Part shown: positions 16,579-25,179 of the stretch, in pieces
How positions within the stretch are numbered: the first letter of the stretch is position 1
Layout: each line of letters begins with the position of its first letter
DNA from: Deltaproteobacteria bacterium CG_4_9_14_3_um_filter_63_12
GTDB taxonomy: Bacteria; Myxococcota_A; Bradymonadia; UBA4248; UM-FILTER-63-12
Direction of reading: 5' to 3'
Length of the DNA stretch: 38,550 bases
Assembly: GCA_002789955.1 (NCBI GenBank)
Contig: PFUG01000256.1
Coordinates: 1 to 38,550 of the forward strand
Made by a program: the position numbers and the translations under genes
The notes under the pieces: generated by a model
What the model was told of the DNA's origin: nothing
Seen by the model: only the letters and a program-made list of their open reading frames with translations
The model's database searches: none

Positions 16579-19263
16579 ATGAAAAATCTTGGATTCCTAC
16601 TGATTCTCGTTGAGCTGTTGGCATTCGTTGGCTGCAGCGACGTCAGCCAATCCGCTGACTTCGGCAGGCTCGAGGGTTCGGCGATCTTCGGAAACGACGA
16701 TCGCACGGACCTCTACCTGGCCGACCCTGTCCTGCAGACTGTGGCGCGAGAGAGCGTGGTCGCGCTGATGCTGGCCCAGGAGTTGGACATCAGCAATCCC
16801 AACGACATCGGGATCGTGTCGGTGAGCCTTGGCTATGGCTACGGGCTGTGCGGCGACGAGCGCTTTTGGTCGCAGCCCACCGCGGCCTTCTGCTCGGGAA
16901 CGCTGATCGACGACGACCTGGTCCTGACCGCTGGACACTGCATCGAAGCTTTTTCGGATTGTCACTCGACGGCCTTCGTCTTCGACTATTTCTATGAGGC
17001 CGAAGGGCAGCTCGCTACTATCTCGTCGCAGGACGTCTACCACTGCAAACAGCTGCTGGTGCAAGAGTTCTCGACGGCCATCTCGGGGAGCGGGACCAGT
17101 GGACAAGACTACGCCATCGTCCAGCTCGATCGGCCGGTAGATGCCACCCGCTCGCCACGTCCCGTGAACCTCTCCCACGCCCCCTTGGCGATGGGCGAGA
17201 AGATCACGGTGATTGGCTTCCCTACTGGGTTGCCCGCAAAGGTCGAGGCGGTCGGGGAGGTCATCGATCCGCAGCCCGTCCAGCTCGAACGGTTCACGCA
17301 CAACAGCGACACTTTTGGTGGAAACTCGGGCTCTGGCGCGCTCGATTCCAACCTCTCCGTGGCTGGAATTCTGGTCTTGGGCATCAACGACTACGAGGAG
17401 AGCGCGCAGGGCTGCTGGGTTCCTTCTGTGTATCCAGCCTATCCATCGCTCGACGCCGCCATCGAGAGCAACTACGTGTACGGCGCCATCGACGCGCTGT
17501 GTGCGTTGGGCTGGCCCAGCGCGCGGCTCTGCGCTGTGGCCCCGGTCTGCGGAGACGGTTTCTGCAGCGGTACGGAGACGTCGAGCAACTGTGCGGATTG
17601 TGCGGTGCCCTCCTGCGGAGATGGGACCTGCAACTTTGGGGAGTGGCAGAGCTGTCCAGCGGACTGTGGTTGGATGAATCCGCCCGCTGGTTGGGGCTGT
17701 GAGCCCCGCAACTATGGCCGACTCGACGGCTGTGATTGTGGCTGTGGGCTCATCGACCCAGATTGCAGCGACCCCAGCGCCGAGGTCTTTGGCTGTCTGC
17801 ACGGTCAGACCTGCACGAGCGGCGGCATCTGCGCGGGAACGGCGCAGCCCATTTCCAACTGGACCTGCCAAGATTGGCAGTATGCGGGCCGCAACGGCTG
17901 CGATTGTGGCTGTGGTGCACACGACCCGGATTGCGACGATTCTTTTGCCTATGGCAATTGTGGTCTCTATGAGGCGTGCAATCAAAACGACTTCTGCGCG
18001 AACGTGCTCTCCCCGGAAGGATGGAATTGCGAGCCCTACTATTTCGACGCAGGCGATGGCTGCGACTGCAACTGCGGGAGCCGGGATCCGGACTGCGACA
18101 ACCCGATGGTGGAGGTTTTCAATTGTCTTCCGGAGCAGATCTGCGATGAGGCGGGCCGTTGCCGAACGACGGGAATCGTCCCGACGACGTGGACCTGCGC
18201 CGTGGAGAGCTACGCGGACGGACAGTTTTGCGACTGTCAGTGCGGGGCCGACGACCCCGACTGCGGCCTGACCTCATCGACTCGGGGCTGCGCAGCGCTC
18301 GAGAAGTGTGTGTCTGGGCAGTGTGTGCCGTCCCTCCCCCCTGAGTGGACCTGCGAGCCTTCTTTCTATGACGCCCGGGACGGCTGTGATTGCCTGTGCG
18401 GCGTTCAGGACCCAGATTGCGCCTTCCCGGACCAGGTCGTGTTCAACTGCAACGAGGGCGTGTCCTGTGTTGAGGGGTATTGTGACGGAAATTGGTATTG
18501 CGAACTTTGGAGGCGCGGCAACGGGGTCTGCGACTGTGACTGTGGGGAGCCGGATCCCGACTGCATCACGGAGGAGCAGCGCATCGCCGCTTGTCAACCC
18601 GGCTACATTTGTGAGGCAGGAAGCTGCACCTGGGACATTCCTACGGTTTGGACCTGTGATCCCAACTATTACGCGACCGGAGGTTGTGACTGCGATTGCG
18701 GGATCTGGGATCCCGACTGCGACCTGCAGCCCAAATTCGCAAGGGGTTGTGCCGCCGACGAGGTCTGCATGAAGCCAGGGGTTTGTGGGCCTGCTTCGCT
18801 CTGGACCTGCGAGGCTGGGACCTATGAAGACGGAAGAACGTGCAATTGCAAGTGTGGCTCGTCCGACCCAGACTGCACGAACCTGAGTCTACCGGTTGAG
18901 GGGTGTGTCTCCCCTCTTTCGAGGTGTTTCGAGGACCACTGTCTCAGTCCCGACTACCCAGACACGGGTTGGGACTGTGATCCATGGGCCTACGACGCAC
19001 ACGATGGCTGTCACTGTGGCTGTGGTTCAGCAGTCGACCCAGATTGCGGCGACTCGAGGCAGCCAGTAGTAGGCTGCCTCTCAGGGCTCTGTGAGATGGG
19101 GCAATGTGTTCCTCTCGAGCCCATCGACGATGGGGTTGAAGAGACCACGGTCGCTGCCAATAACGGGCTCTGCTCTGCAGTGGTCGAGAGACCACTCGAA
19201 GGACCTTGGCCATTCTTTGCCTTGTTGGTGGTGCTCGGGCTGGTGAAGCGCCGATGGTCCTGA
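16579..19263 (+). CDS. Trypsin-like serine protease with nine Cys-rich repeat modules
   Basis: This is an 894-residue envelope protein. The N-terminal signal ends FVGC (lipobox-like, Cys17). Residues about 45-310 are a chymotrypsin-fold protease: LTAGHC with His120, DYAIVQLDRP with Asp177, and GGNSGSG with Ser250. The triad is therefore complete. Two short CGDG-type Cys modules follow, then nine modules of about 50 residues with the pattern W-x-C...C-D-C-x-C-G-x-x-DPDC (residues about 372-848). The C-terminus is a hydrophobic helix (PFFALLVVLGLV) followed by KRR, like MYXO-CTERM anchors. The Cys density implies disulfide-bonded export. The ATG at 16579 lacks a strong ribosome site. Substrate unknown; predation or surface processing is possible. 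Confidence 0.9.
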   Translation: MKNLGFLLILVELLAFVGCSDVSQSADFGRLEGSAIFGNDDRTDLYLADPVLQTVARESVVALMLAQELDISNPNDIGIVSVSLGYGYGLCGDERFWSQPTAAFCSGTLIDDDLVLTAGHCIEAFSDCHSTAFVFDYFYEAEGQLATISSQDVYHCKQLLVQEFSTAISGSGTSGQDYAIVQLDRPVDATRSPRPVNLSHAPLAMGEKITVIGFPTGLPAKVEAVGEVIDPQPVQLERFTHNSDTFGGNSGSGALDSNLSVAGILVLGINDYEESAQGCWVPSVYPAYPSLDAAIESNYVYGAIDALCALGWPSARLCAVAPVCGDGFCSGTETSSNCADCAVPSCGDGTCNFGEWQSCPADCGWMNPPAGWGCEPRNYGRLDGCDCGCGLIDPDCSDPSAEVFGCLHGQTCTSGGICAGTAQPISNWTCQDWQYAGRNGCDCGCGAHDPDCDDSFAYGNCGLYEACNQNDFCANVLSPEGWNCEPYYFDAGDGCDCNCGSRDPDCDNPMVEVFNCLPEQICDEAGRCRTTGIVPTTWTCAVESYADGQFCDCQCGADDPDCGLTSSTRGCAALEKCVSGQCVPSLPPEWTCEPSFYDARDGCDCLCGVQDPDCAFPDQVVFNCNEGVSCVEGYCDGNWYCELWRRGNGVCDCDCGEPDPDCITEEQRIAACQPGYICEAGSCTWDIPTVWTCDPNYYATGGCDCDCGIWDPDCDLQPKFARGCAADEVCMKPGVCGPASLWTCEAGTYEDGRTCNCKCGSSDPDCTNLSLPVEGCVSPLSRCFEDHCLSPDYPDTGWDCDPWAYDAHDGCHCGCGSAVDPDCGDSRQPVVGCLSGLCEMGQCVPLEPIDDGVEETTVAANNGLCSAVVERPLEGPWPFFALLVVLGLVKRRWS
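17692..19122 (+). repeat. Nine-copy Cys-rich module array inside the protease gene
   Basis: Nine diverged repeats of about 150-160 bp each begin with a Trp codon (W-x-C) and contain CDCxCG followed about two residues later by DPDC. Spacing is regular but the copies differ at many positions, so this is an old duplication and not a recent expansion. Confidence 0.85.
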
Positions 19264-19381
19264 GCCGTTGATGGGCGAACCAGAGGGTGAAGGCAGGGTG
19301 GGGCCGCGTTTGACATTTGGACGGCTTCTGCGCAGGCTTCTCCGCAATGGATTGCTCTGCACCGGTGGATTGGGGGTGAGA

Positions 19382-22378
19382 ATGAGAGTCGCGAAGAACT
19401 CGGAGCCAGGGATGGCGGAGAGTCGTGTAAACCCGAAGGGTTGCGCGCAGGATGCGCGCAACAACTTGGTACTGACCTCGCTGGTGCTCGCCTTGTGTTT
19501 CTCCTTTTCGGAGAGTGCTTGGGCGCACGGAGTCAACACGACGGACAGCTCCATCGCAGAGTGGTTCACGCGCATCCCGTTGACGCCCAACAGCGGACTC
19601 CTGGCCGTGTCGGCGAGCCAAGGAAGCGGATACGTGTGGGTCGATGCACCGCTGGACCACATCGCTTCGGCGCAGGCCACAGGCGACATTGCCTTCAAGG
19701 TCCTACGGGTCAGCAGCGATCAGACCGGCATGGGATTTCTCGTACAGCTGGCGGCCTTCCCGATTCTCGGAAGCCGTGCGGCGCAGCTCCAGATCGCCAT
19801 CGACCAAGACGGCGTCGCCGACAGCGGTGCGCGGGACTTCGTCGGTGGCGCCGAGACTCGGGTGGCCGCCGAAGCGGCCTGGGAGCACCTCATTCAGACC
19901 CACTTCGGCTCGGGAGGTGCGCCGGTGCTCTACGATTCGAGCGCGACCATCGTGCGCCAGGCGCTCCCCTACCAGATCGTCGACTCCAACGGCCAAGCCT
20001 TCGTCGAGCTCGCGGTCTCCTGGACCGACCTCGGCCTCCTCGGGCCGCCCGCCGACCCACTGCGCCTGACCCTCGCCATGTTCCAATCCGAGGTCGATGA
20101 CTCCCCCAGTGACATCGCTGGAAACCCCGATGCCGTCGACCTGCTCTCCGACTACGGCGAGCCCAAGAGCTCCCGCAACACCGCCAGCGAGTTCGTCGGC
20201 GACGATGTGGTCGACTATTTCGTCCGGCTCGACTTTGCTCCCTCCGGAGAGCTCGTTTCGCCTCTCGTGATCTTTGCCTTCCGCTCCAACGTGGGGGCCG
20301 CGCAAAGCGAGTGGATCGCCTTGCGCAACAACAGCTTACAGGCGGCGTCCCTCGATGGCTACAAGCTCGGCGACGAGGAGGATCCCCGCCAGAGTGAAGG
20401 CATGTTGGGCTTCCCTTCGGGTCTCACCATCGCTCCCAACGACTACTTCGTCGTCGCCGTTGAAGGCCTCTTCTTTGCGAACGAGTATGGGTTCGCGCCC
20501 GACGCGGAGATGCGCGGCGGCTCTGGAGCACCGGTCCTGACGCTCTTTCCGTCTTGGGGTGGCTCCACCATCAACCTGGGCAACGTCGGCGACCAGCTGC
20601 TGCTCCTCAATGGCAGCAACACCATCGTCGACGTCGTGACCTACGGCACGGGTGCCGACTCTATCTATGACGGGGTGGTGACGGGCCCCTCCGTCGCATT
20701 CGGGCAGATCGCCAATCGAGACACCACAGGCAGCGATACCGACGACTGCAGCGTCGACTTCAGGGTTTCTACGTCGACGTGCTCCGGTCCGGCCGATTGT
20801 GGGGGGTGCGATTCCTGTGTGGTCGGAGTCTGCGTGCCCAATCCTGGCGGCAACGGCTCCCCCTGCGACGACGGAGACCCCTGCACCTACGCAGACATTT
20901 GTGGCAACGCGACCTGCGTAGGGACGCCCATCGTCTGCGCGGACGACCTTTGTGTTGACCGGCAATGCGATGGAACCGCGACCTGCCTCGAGACCTTCTT
21001 GCCCACAACGACGTCCTGTGGCACTCAGAACTGCTCGGGTGACTATTGCGCAAACAATGTCTGGTACAACACCGACGAGACCTGCGAGCTCTTCTGCGAT
21101 GGCGCTGGAAGCTGTGCGGCGACCTGTGCGTGTGGAACCGTGGACACCGCCTGCGGCGGTGGCGGTTGCTGCGACGTGAGCTGTTCGGCCACCGTCGGGT
21201 GCATCACCCTGCCGAGCGCCCAATGCACCGCTGGGACGGACGCCTGTGGCGCCAATGTACTGACCCTCCCATCCGCATGTACGGGCTGCGGACCTGCCAA
21301 CCAGACGGTGGCCAGCTGCGGCGCGGGCGGCGACTTCGTGTGCAACGACACGCAGCACACTCCCTGCGAGACCCAGAACTGCAACGGCACGCTCATGACC
21401 TGCACGAACACTGGAGGAACCTGGAAGTGGAGAGCCACCAGCGATTGCGATGATGGAGAGCTGTGCACGTACGGGGACCGCTGCGATGCGGGGACTTGTG
21501 CCGGGACCCCACTCGTCTGCGAGAGCGACGACTGTACTCGCCGCACCTGCGACGGGACCACGGCCTGCGTCGTGGAGCTGTTGCCCTCGACGACGCCATG
21601 CGGCGAGGCCATGACCTGTCCCGACGACCAGTGCGTCGGACCCCACTGGATTGACTACCCTGAGAGCTGCGTGACCTTCTGCGACGGCTTTGGGGCCTGT
21701 GCAGGCACCTGCTCCTGCGATCCGGTCGACATGGACTGCTCGACGGCCGGATGCTGCATGTCCTACTGTGACGACCAAACCGGGTGCCTCACACTCCCCG
21801 GAATTTGCCCTGGGACCGACGCCTGCAGCCCCGAGCTGCTCACTATCAACTCCGAGTGCGAGGGTTGTTCGCCTCAATCCGCTGGCGTCTGCTCCACCTC
21901 GCCGCGGAGCTATCCCTGTGACTCGACGCAGGGCTTCACGCAACGCAGCTGTGGCGGAGACGTCTTCTATTGCACGAACTTCGACGGCGCCTGGGCCTGG
22001 CGCTTCGACGAGAGCTGCGACGACGCAAACCCCTGCACCATCGACGATCGAGTGCAGTCAGGAATCTGCGAGGGTTTCCCCGTCGGAGATGGAGCCTCCT
22101 GCTCGACCCCCTGCATCCCAGACGGCACCTGTCAGGGCAAGCTCTGCACGGGAACGGACTCTTGCGGGACGCCCGACGCGGTAGAGTCCGAGGATCTGTC
22201 TACCGGCGACGCCGAAAGTGACCTCGAGGGGGGCTCTGTCCCCGCAAAAGAACAAGTTCGCATCTGTGGCTGTACCCTTCGCTCGGGGGCTCGAGGGCCT
22301 CGCTCCCCCGCTTTGGTTCTCCTCGTCAGCGTGCTCGTTCTCATCAGTGTCCGCAAGCGGAGAAACCCGCGCCGCTGA
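19382..22378 (+). CDS. Secreted lamin-tail/Cys-rich protein with MYXO-CTERM-like tail
   Basis: In this 998-residue protein, a signal peptide (LVLTSLVLALCFSFSESAWA) follows an unusually long, polar N-terminal piece of about 25 residues encoded by the dispersed repeat. Residues about 45-290 are a beta-rich region I do not recognise. Residues about 305-430 resemble a lamin-tail domain (SEWIALRNNS, LDGYKLGDEED, NVGDQLLLLNGSNTIVDVV). Residues about 460-960 are a Cys-rich tract with recurring C-DDG-x-CTY-D-x-C units. The C-terminus ICGCTLRS, a hydrophobic stretch and an Arg cluster form a MYXO-CTERM-type tail. The ATG at 19382 has GGGGGTGAGA upstream; the ATG at 19412 inside the repeat is an alternative. 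A surface adhesive or structural role is inferred. Confidence 0.83.
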   Translation: MRVAKNSEPGMAESRVNPKGCAQDARNNLVLTSLVLALCFSFSESAWAHGVNTTDSSIAEWFTRIPLTPNSGLLAVSASQGSGYVWVDAPLDHIASAQATGDIAFKVLRVSSDQTGMGFLVQLAAFPILGSRAAQLQIAIDQDGVADSGARDFVGGAETRVAAEAAWEHLIQTHFGSGGAPVLYDSSATIVRQALPYQIVDSNGQAFVELAVSWTDLGLLGPPADPLRLTLAMFQSEVDDSPSDIAGNPDAVDLLSDYGEPKSSRNTASEFVGDDVVDYFVRLDFAPSGELVSPLVIFAFRSNVGAAQSEWIALRNNSLQAASLDGYKLGDEEDPRQSEGMLGFPSGLTIAPNDYFVVAVEGLFFANEYGFAPDAEMRGGSGAPVLTLFPSWGGSTINLGNVGDQLLLLNGSNTIVDVVTYGTGADSIYDGVVTGPSVAFGQIANRDTTGSDTDDCSVDFRVSTSTCSGPADCGGCDSCVVGVCVPNPGGNGSPCDDGDPCTYADICGNATCVGTPIVCADDLCVDRQCDGTATCLETFLPTTTSCGTQNCSGDYCANNVWYNTDETCELFCDGAGSCAATCACGTVDTACGGGGCCDVSCSATVGCITLPSAQCTAGTDACGANVLTLPSACTGCGPANQTVASCGAGGDFVCNDTQHTPCETQNCNGTLMTCTNTGGTWKWRATSDCDDGELCTYGDRCDAGTCAGTPLVCESDDCTRRTCDGTTACVVELLPSTTPCGEAMTCPDDQCVGPHWIDYPESCVTFCDGFGACAGTCSCDPVDMDCSTAGCCMSYCDDQTGCLTLPGICPGTDACSPELLTINSECEGCSPQSAGVCSTSPRSYPCDSTQGFTQRSCGGDVFYCTNFDGAWAWRFDESCDDANPCTIDDRVQSGICEGFPVGDGASCSTPCIPDGTCQGKLCTGTDSCGTPDAVESEDLSTGDAESDLEGGSVPAKEQVRICGCTLRSGARGPRSPALVLLVSVLVLISVRKRRNPRR
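19392..19467. repeat. Dispersed REP-like repeat, copy 2
   Basis: This is the partner of 14261-14343. Here the 3' part forms a perfect 9-bp hairpin, TTGCGCGCA-GGA-TGCGCGCAA (19441-19461), preceded by a small ACCC-GAA-GGGT hairpin. This copy is read in a different frame from copy 1, as MAESRVNPKGCAQDARNN before the signal peptide. Confidence 0.88.
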
Positions 22379-22456
22379 ACGCCTAACGTTAGAATTCCAT
22401 CGCCTCTTTGTCGGTGCCCCAGGCAAAGAAATGACCAGCAGCAATAGAGAGTGTGT

Positions 22457-23791
22457 ATGCACTGGGTAGTTAAAGGTCTCGCAAGCACCGTCCGAAGGAG
22501 AAGACAGACGCTCTCTATGGCGGCCTTCGTGTTCTTGTTGGGGGTGGCGCCAAGCCTCGCTCTCGCAGGCGCCCCCTGCAGCAGCCTCAGCGACGTCGAC
22601 GCCGCAGACTACGTGAAGCTCAGCGCCGAGGGCGTACAGGCCTACCAGGACGGCGACTTTAAGAAGGCCATCCAAAAAAACCAGGCCGCCATGGAGCTCT
22701 GCGACGAAGACCCCGCCCTGAACTACAACCTAGCCAGGGCCTATCACAACTCCGGACACTGTCCGATGGCCATCTTCCACTACGATATCGTCCTGGCCAA
22801 GACCACCGATCGAAAGCTCAAGAAGAAAGTCGAAAAGCACCGCGAGAGCATCGTCGAAGAGTGCTCAAACGCAGCCGACTTCATGATTCGCTGCGCCGAT
22901 GAGGGCTCGACCGTGTCCATCGGCTCTCTCGAAGCGCTCCCCTGCCCCTTCACCGGCCGCATCAAGGCTGGCGAGCACGCGCTCACGGTCTCGAAGCCCG
23001 GCTTCGTGACCCACAACGAGACCGTCGAGATCAAACTCGGCGAAGGCAACGTGCTCGCAACCCCGTCGCTCGTCTCCGAGCAGATGGTCGGAGATCTCAG
23101 CGTACGCTGCGAGGACGGCATCAACTTCTTTCTTCTGAGCGGGCCAAACCTACAGCAAACCTTTCCTTGCCCGTGGCAGGGCACCTTGGAGACCGGCAGC
23201 TACAACCTGACACCCGAGAATTCGGAGGTCAGCACCGCCGCCACTGTGATCCCCGAAAACACCATCAGCGTCGTGCTCTCGCTGCCACCGAGCGTGCTCG
23301 ACTCCGGCGGTGGCCAAATCGGCCTCAAGCTCGCTCCTGGTACAGGCTACGCCGACGGAGCGCTCTATGACGGCGGTGAAGCGACCGGGGAGAGCGCCTC
23401 GTCCATCAGCCACATCTCGTTTGCCCTGGTCGTCGAGGGAGGCATGGTGTTCAACCAGAGCTGGGCTGGCATCGGACGCTTCCGCCTGGACCAAAACCTC
23501 GGCATGGTGGCCAGCGTCGTGGGCAGATACTCCAGACTCGTCGATGACTCCACCGCACTGCACTTCGACGGTGGACTCGGAGCTGGAGTGCTGAAGCAGC
23601 CCGTCTTCCTCACCGACGGGCGAGTCCCCGTCACACAACCCGGTCCCGTCTTCGTCTCCAGCGGTGCTGGTCTCGATTTCGTCCTCTCCGACAGCCTCAT
23701 CCTAACCACTGGCGCCGATCTCTACATCGGGGTCTACGACGATTTCGCCCTGCACCTCGACCTCTTCATCGGCCCTGTGCTGAAGTTCTGA
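22457..23791 (+). CDS. TPR/PEGA-domain protein with barrel-like C-terminus
   Basis: This 444-residue exported protein has a basic N-terminus (VRRRRQ) followed by the signal SMAAFVFLLGVAPSLALA. Residues about 45-125 contain TPR-like helices (GVQAYQDGDFKKAIQKNQAA, ALNYNLARAYHNSGHCPMA). Two PEGA-like units follow, each with CPF/CPW before a Gly and a beta hairpin (GRIKAGEHALTVSKPGF; GTLETGSYNLT). The last 150 residues are amphipathic strands ending in Phe, as in outer-membrane beta-barrels. The architecture is common in Myxococcota envelope proteins of unknown role. The ATG at 22457 follows GAGAG; GTG at 22451 is an alternative. It lies 14 bp before the next gene, so the two are probably co-transcribed. 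Confidence 0.82.
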   Translation: MHWVVKGLASTVRRRRQTLSMAAFVFLLGVAPSLALAGAPCSSLSDVDAADYVKLSAEGVQAYQDGDFKKAIQKNQAAMELCDEDPALNYNLARAYHNSGHCPMAIFHYDIVLAKTTDRKLKKKVEKHRESIVEECSNAADFMIRCADEGSTVSIGSLEALPCPFTGRIKAGEHALTVSKPGFVTHNETVEIKLGEGNVLATPSLVSEQMVGDLSVRCEDGINFFLLSGPNLQQTFPCPWQGTLETGSYNLTPENSEVSTAATVIPENTISVVLSLPPSVLDSGGGQIGLKLAPGTGYADGALYDGGEATGESASSISHISFALVVEGGMVFNQSWAGIGRFRLDQNLGMVASVVGRYSRLVDDSTALHFDGGLGAGVLKQPVFLTDGRVPVTQPGPVFVSSGAGLDFVLSDSLILTTGADLYIGVYDDFALHLDLFIGPVLKF

Positions 23792-23805
23792 CCCTGGAGT
23801 TCATT

Positions 23806-25044
23806 GTGAGCTGGATTGTACGCGGCAGCCTTGGCGGGGACCCGACGGCCTACGATTTCGACGGGCAGAACCTCGTCCTCGAGGAGCTTGCGGCTCCACA
23901 ACCTCTCAGCGATGAGCACCTCGGCTTCGCAGGCGACTTGACCTTCGAAACCATTGGCGACGACTGTCACTTCGATCTGCGAGTTCGCCGAGGTGACCAG
24001 TCCCTCTCTATCTCTAATGTCTTTCTGACCCGGCGAATCTTTGCGTTCCTGCCCGAGTTCGACGCTGTAGTGATCTTCAATGGAGCCTCCGACTCTAGGG
24101 TCTCGCGACGGATCGTGCTGATCACGTTGACCCAGCTCCGAGAGGCCCTCGACACCCATCAGACTCACCTCGACCTCGACGTCATGGACAGTGGCCGCAT
24201 CATCGCGGCCAGTCACGGGCTGGATCTCTCCGTTGACAACCTGCGGATCGTGCCAGTGATTGGCAGCCCGGAGTTCATCTTGGCGCGCAACCGCCCCATG
24301 GCCTCACCTGCGGTTGCAGAGCTCCAGCTCGTCCATTTCCCCTTCTATCGGGCCGCAACCCCCATCGCGCACTGCAATGTCACCCTCTCGCAGACCCTAG
24401 AGGTCAACCACATCTGGATGAACGAGCTCGTCGCTGGCCCAACCGACGATGGCCTGGGCGTGACCGTGATCGGCGTGGTTCGCAAACGCAACGACTTCTC
24501 CATGGGACTCGCGACCCTGGCCCAGACCGTCATGGACTCGCCGCTGACCACCGTCGCCCGCACACTCACCTTCGATTTGGTCCCACTGCCCATCGAGTTG
24601 CGCAACACCGGCTCCGTCGAGAGCGTCCTCGTCTACCCTGACGGGCAGGGGTGCCTCGTCGCGGTCGAGGACCCGCAGAGGAAACGACAACTCTTTCGCA
24701 TTCGCTTGCCCAAAGGCGACACGCAACCCATTGAGCTCAGCCCACTCCCGAGATTGGCCTCTATCGAGCCGCGGACCGCTCCAAGGCCGCGACGGGAGCA
24801 CCCCGCCGCAGCGCCCTCAGAGCCCACGGGAGCCCACGTCGTCGCCCAGGACGGCATCGCTATCGCGCTCGGCCTGCACCCGCTCAACGCTCCCCCTTGG
24901 CCCAAAGTCTACGTCGTCGGCGACGGCGTGGGCGCCAACCTACGCATCTGGCTCAGCCGCGGTGAAGAGTCCGATGGACACGCGCTCTTCACCCTGCACG
25001 CGCGTTCCGACAAACGAGTCGAGATCGAAGTGCTCGTGAGCTGA
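23806..25044 (+). CDS. Protein of unknown function
   Basis: This 412-residue protein is not recognised. It starts at GTG 23806 with GGAG seven bases upstream. There is no signal peptide or membrane segment, so a cytoplasmic location is likely. The sequence is rich in alternating hydrophobic and Asp/Arg positions, suggesting an all-beta (propeller- or sandwich-like) protein. Residues about 315-345 are a Pro/Ala/Arg-rich linker (RTAPRPRREHPAAAPSEPTG), followed by a small separate C-terminal domain of about 65 residues. Codon usage is like its neighbours. The close spacing to the TPR/PEGA gene suggests a shared role. Confidence 0.78.
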   Translation: MSWIVRGSLGGDPTAYDFDGQNLVLEELAAPQPLSDEHLGFAGDLTFETIGDDCHFDLRVRRGDQSLSISNVFLTRRIFAFLPEFDAVVIFNGASDSRVSRRIVLITLTQLREALDTHQTHLDLDVMDSGRIIAASHGLDLSVDNLRIVPVIGSPEFILARNRPMASPAVAELQLVHFPFYRAATPIAHCNVTLSQTLEVNHIWMNELVAGPTDDGLGVTVIGVVRKRNDFSMGLATLAQTVMDSPLTTVARTLTFDLVPLPIELRNTGSVESVLVYPDGQGCLVAVEDPQRKRQLFRIRLPKGDTQPIELSPLPRLASIEPRTAPRPRREHPAAAPSEPTGAHVVAQDGIAIALGLHPLNAPPWPKVYVVGDGVGANLRIWLSRGEESDGHALFTLHARSDKRVEIEVLVS

Positions 25045-25179
25045 GCCGCGCCGTCAGCGAGCCAACGCGACAGTGCTGGAAAACATCCGAGAGTTCGCCA
25101 ATACTGACGGGCTATCCTTGTGTCTTAGCGTCTCTCGGTTGCCTTGTGCGACCAGGGCCCAGTCATGGTGGTGGCTCCG

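Noticed and set aside
20336-21943. 535-codon minus-strand frame opposite the lamin-tail gene
   Set aside because: Its low-complexity Ala/Gly/Arg product and full overlap with a Cys-rich secreted protein gene make it a mirror frame.
22383-22392. CTAACGTTAG palindrome before the TPR/PEGA gene
   Set aside because: It is a ten-base palindrome alone, with no promoter boxes around it. It is too short to call an operator.
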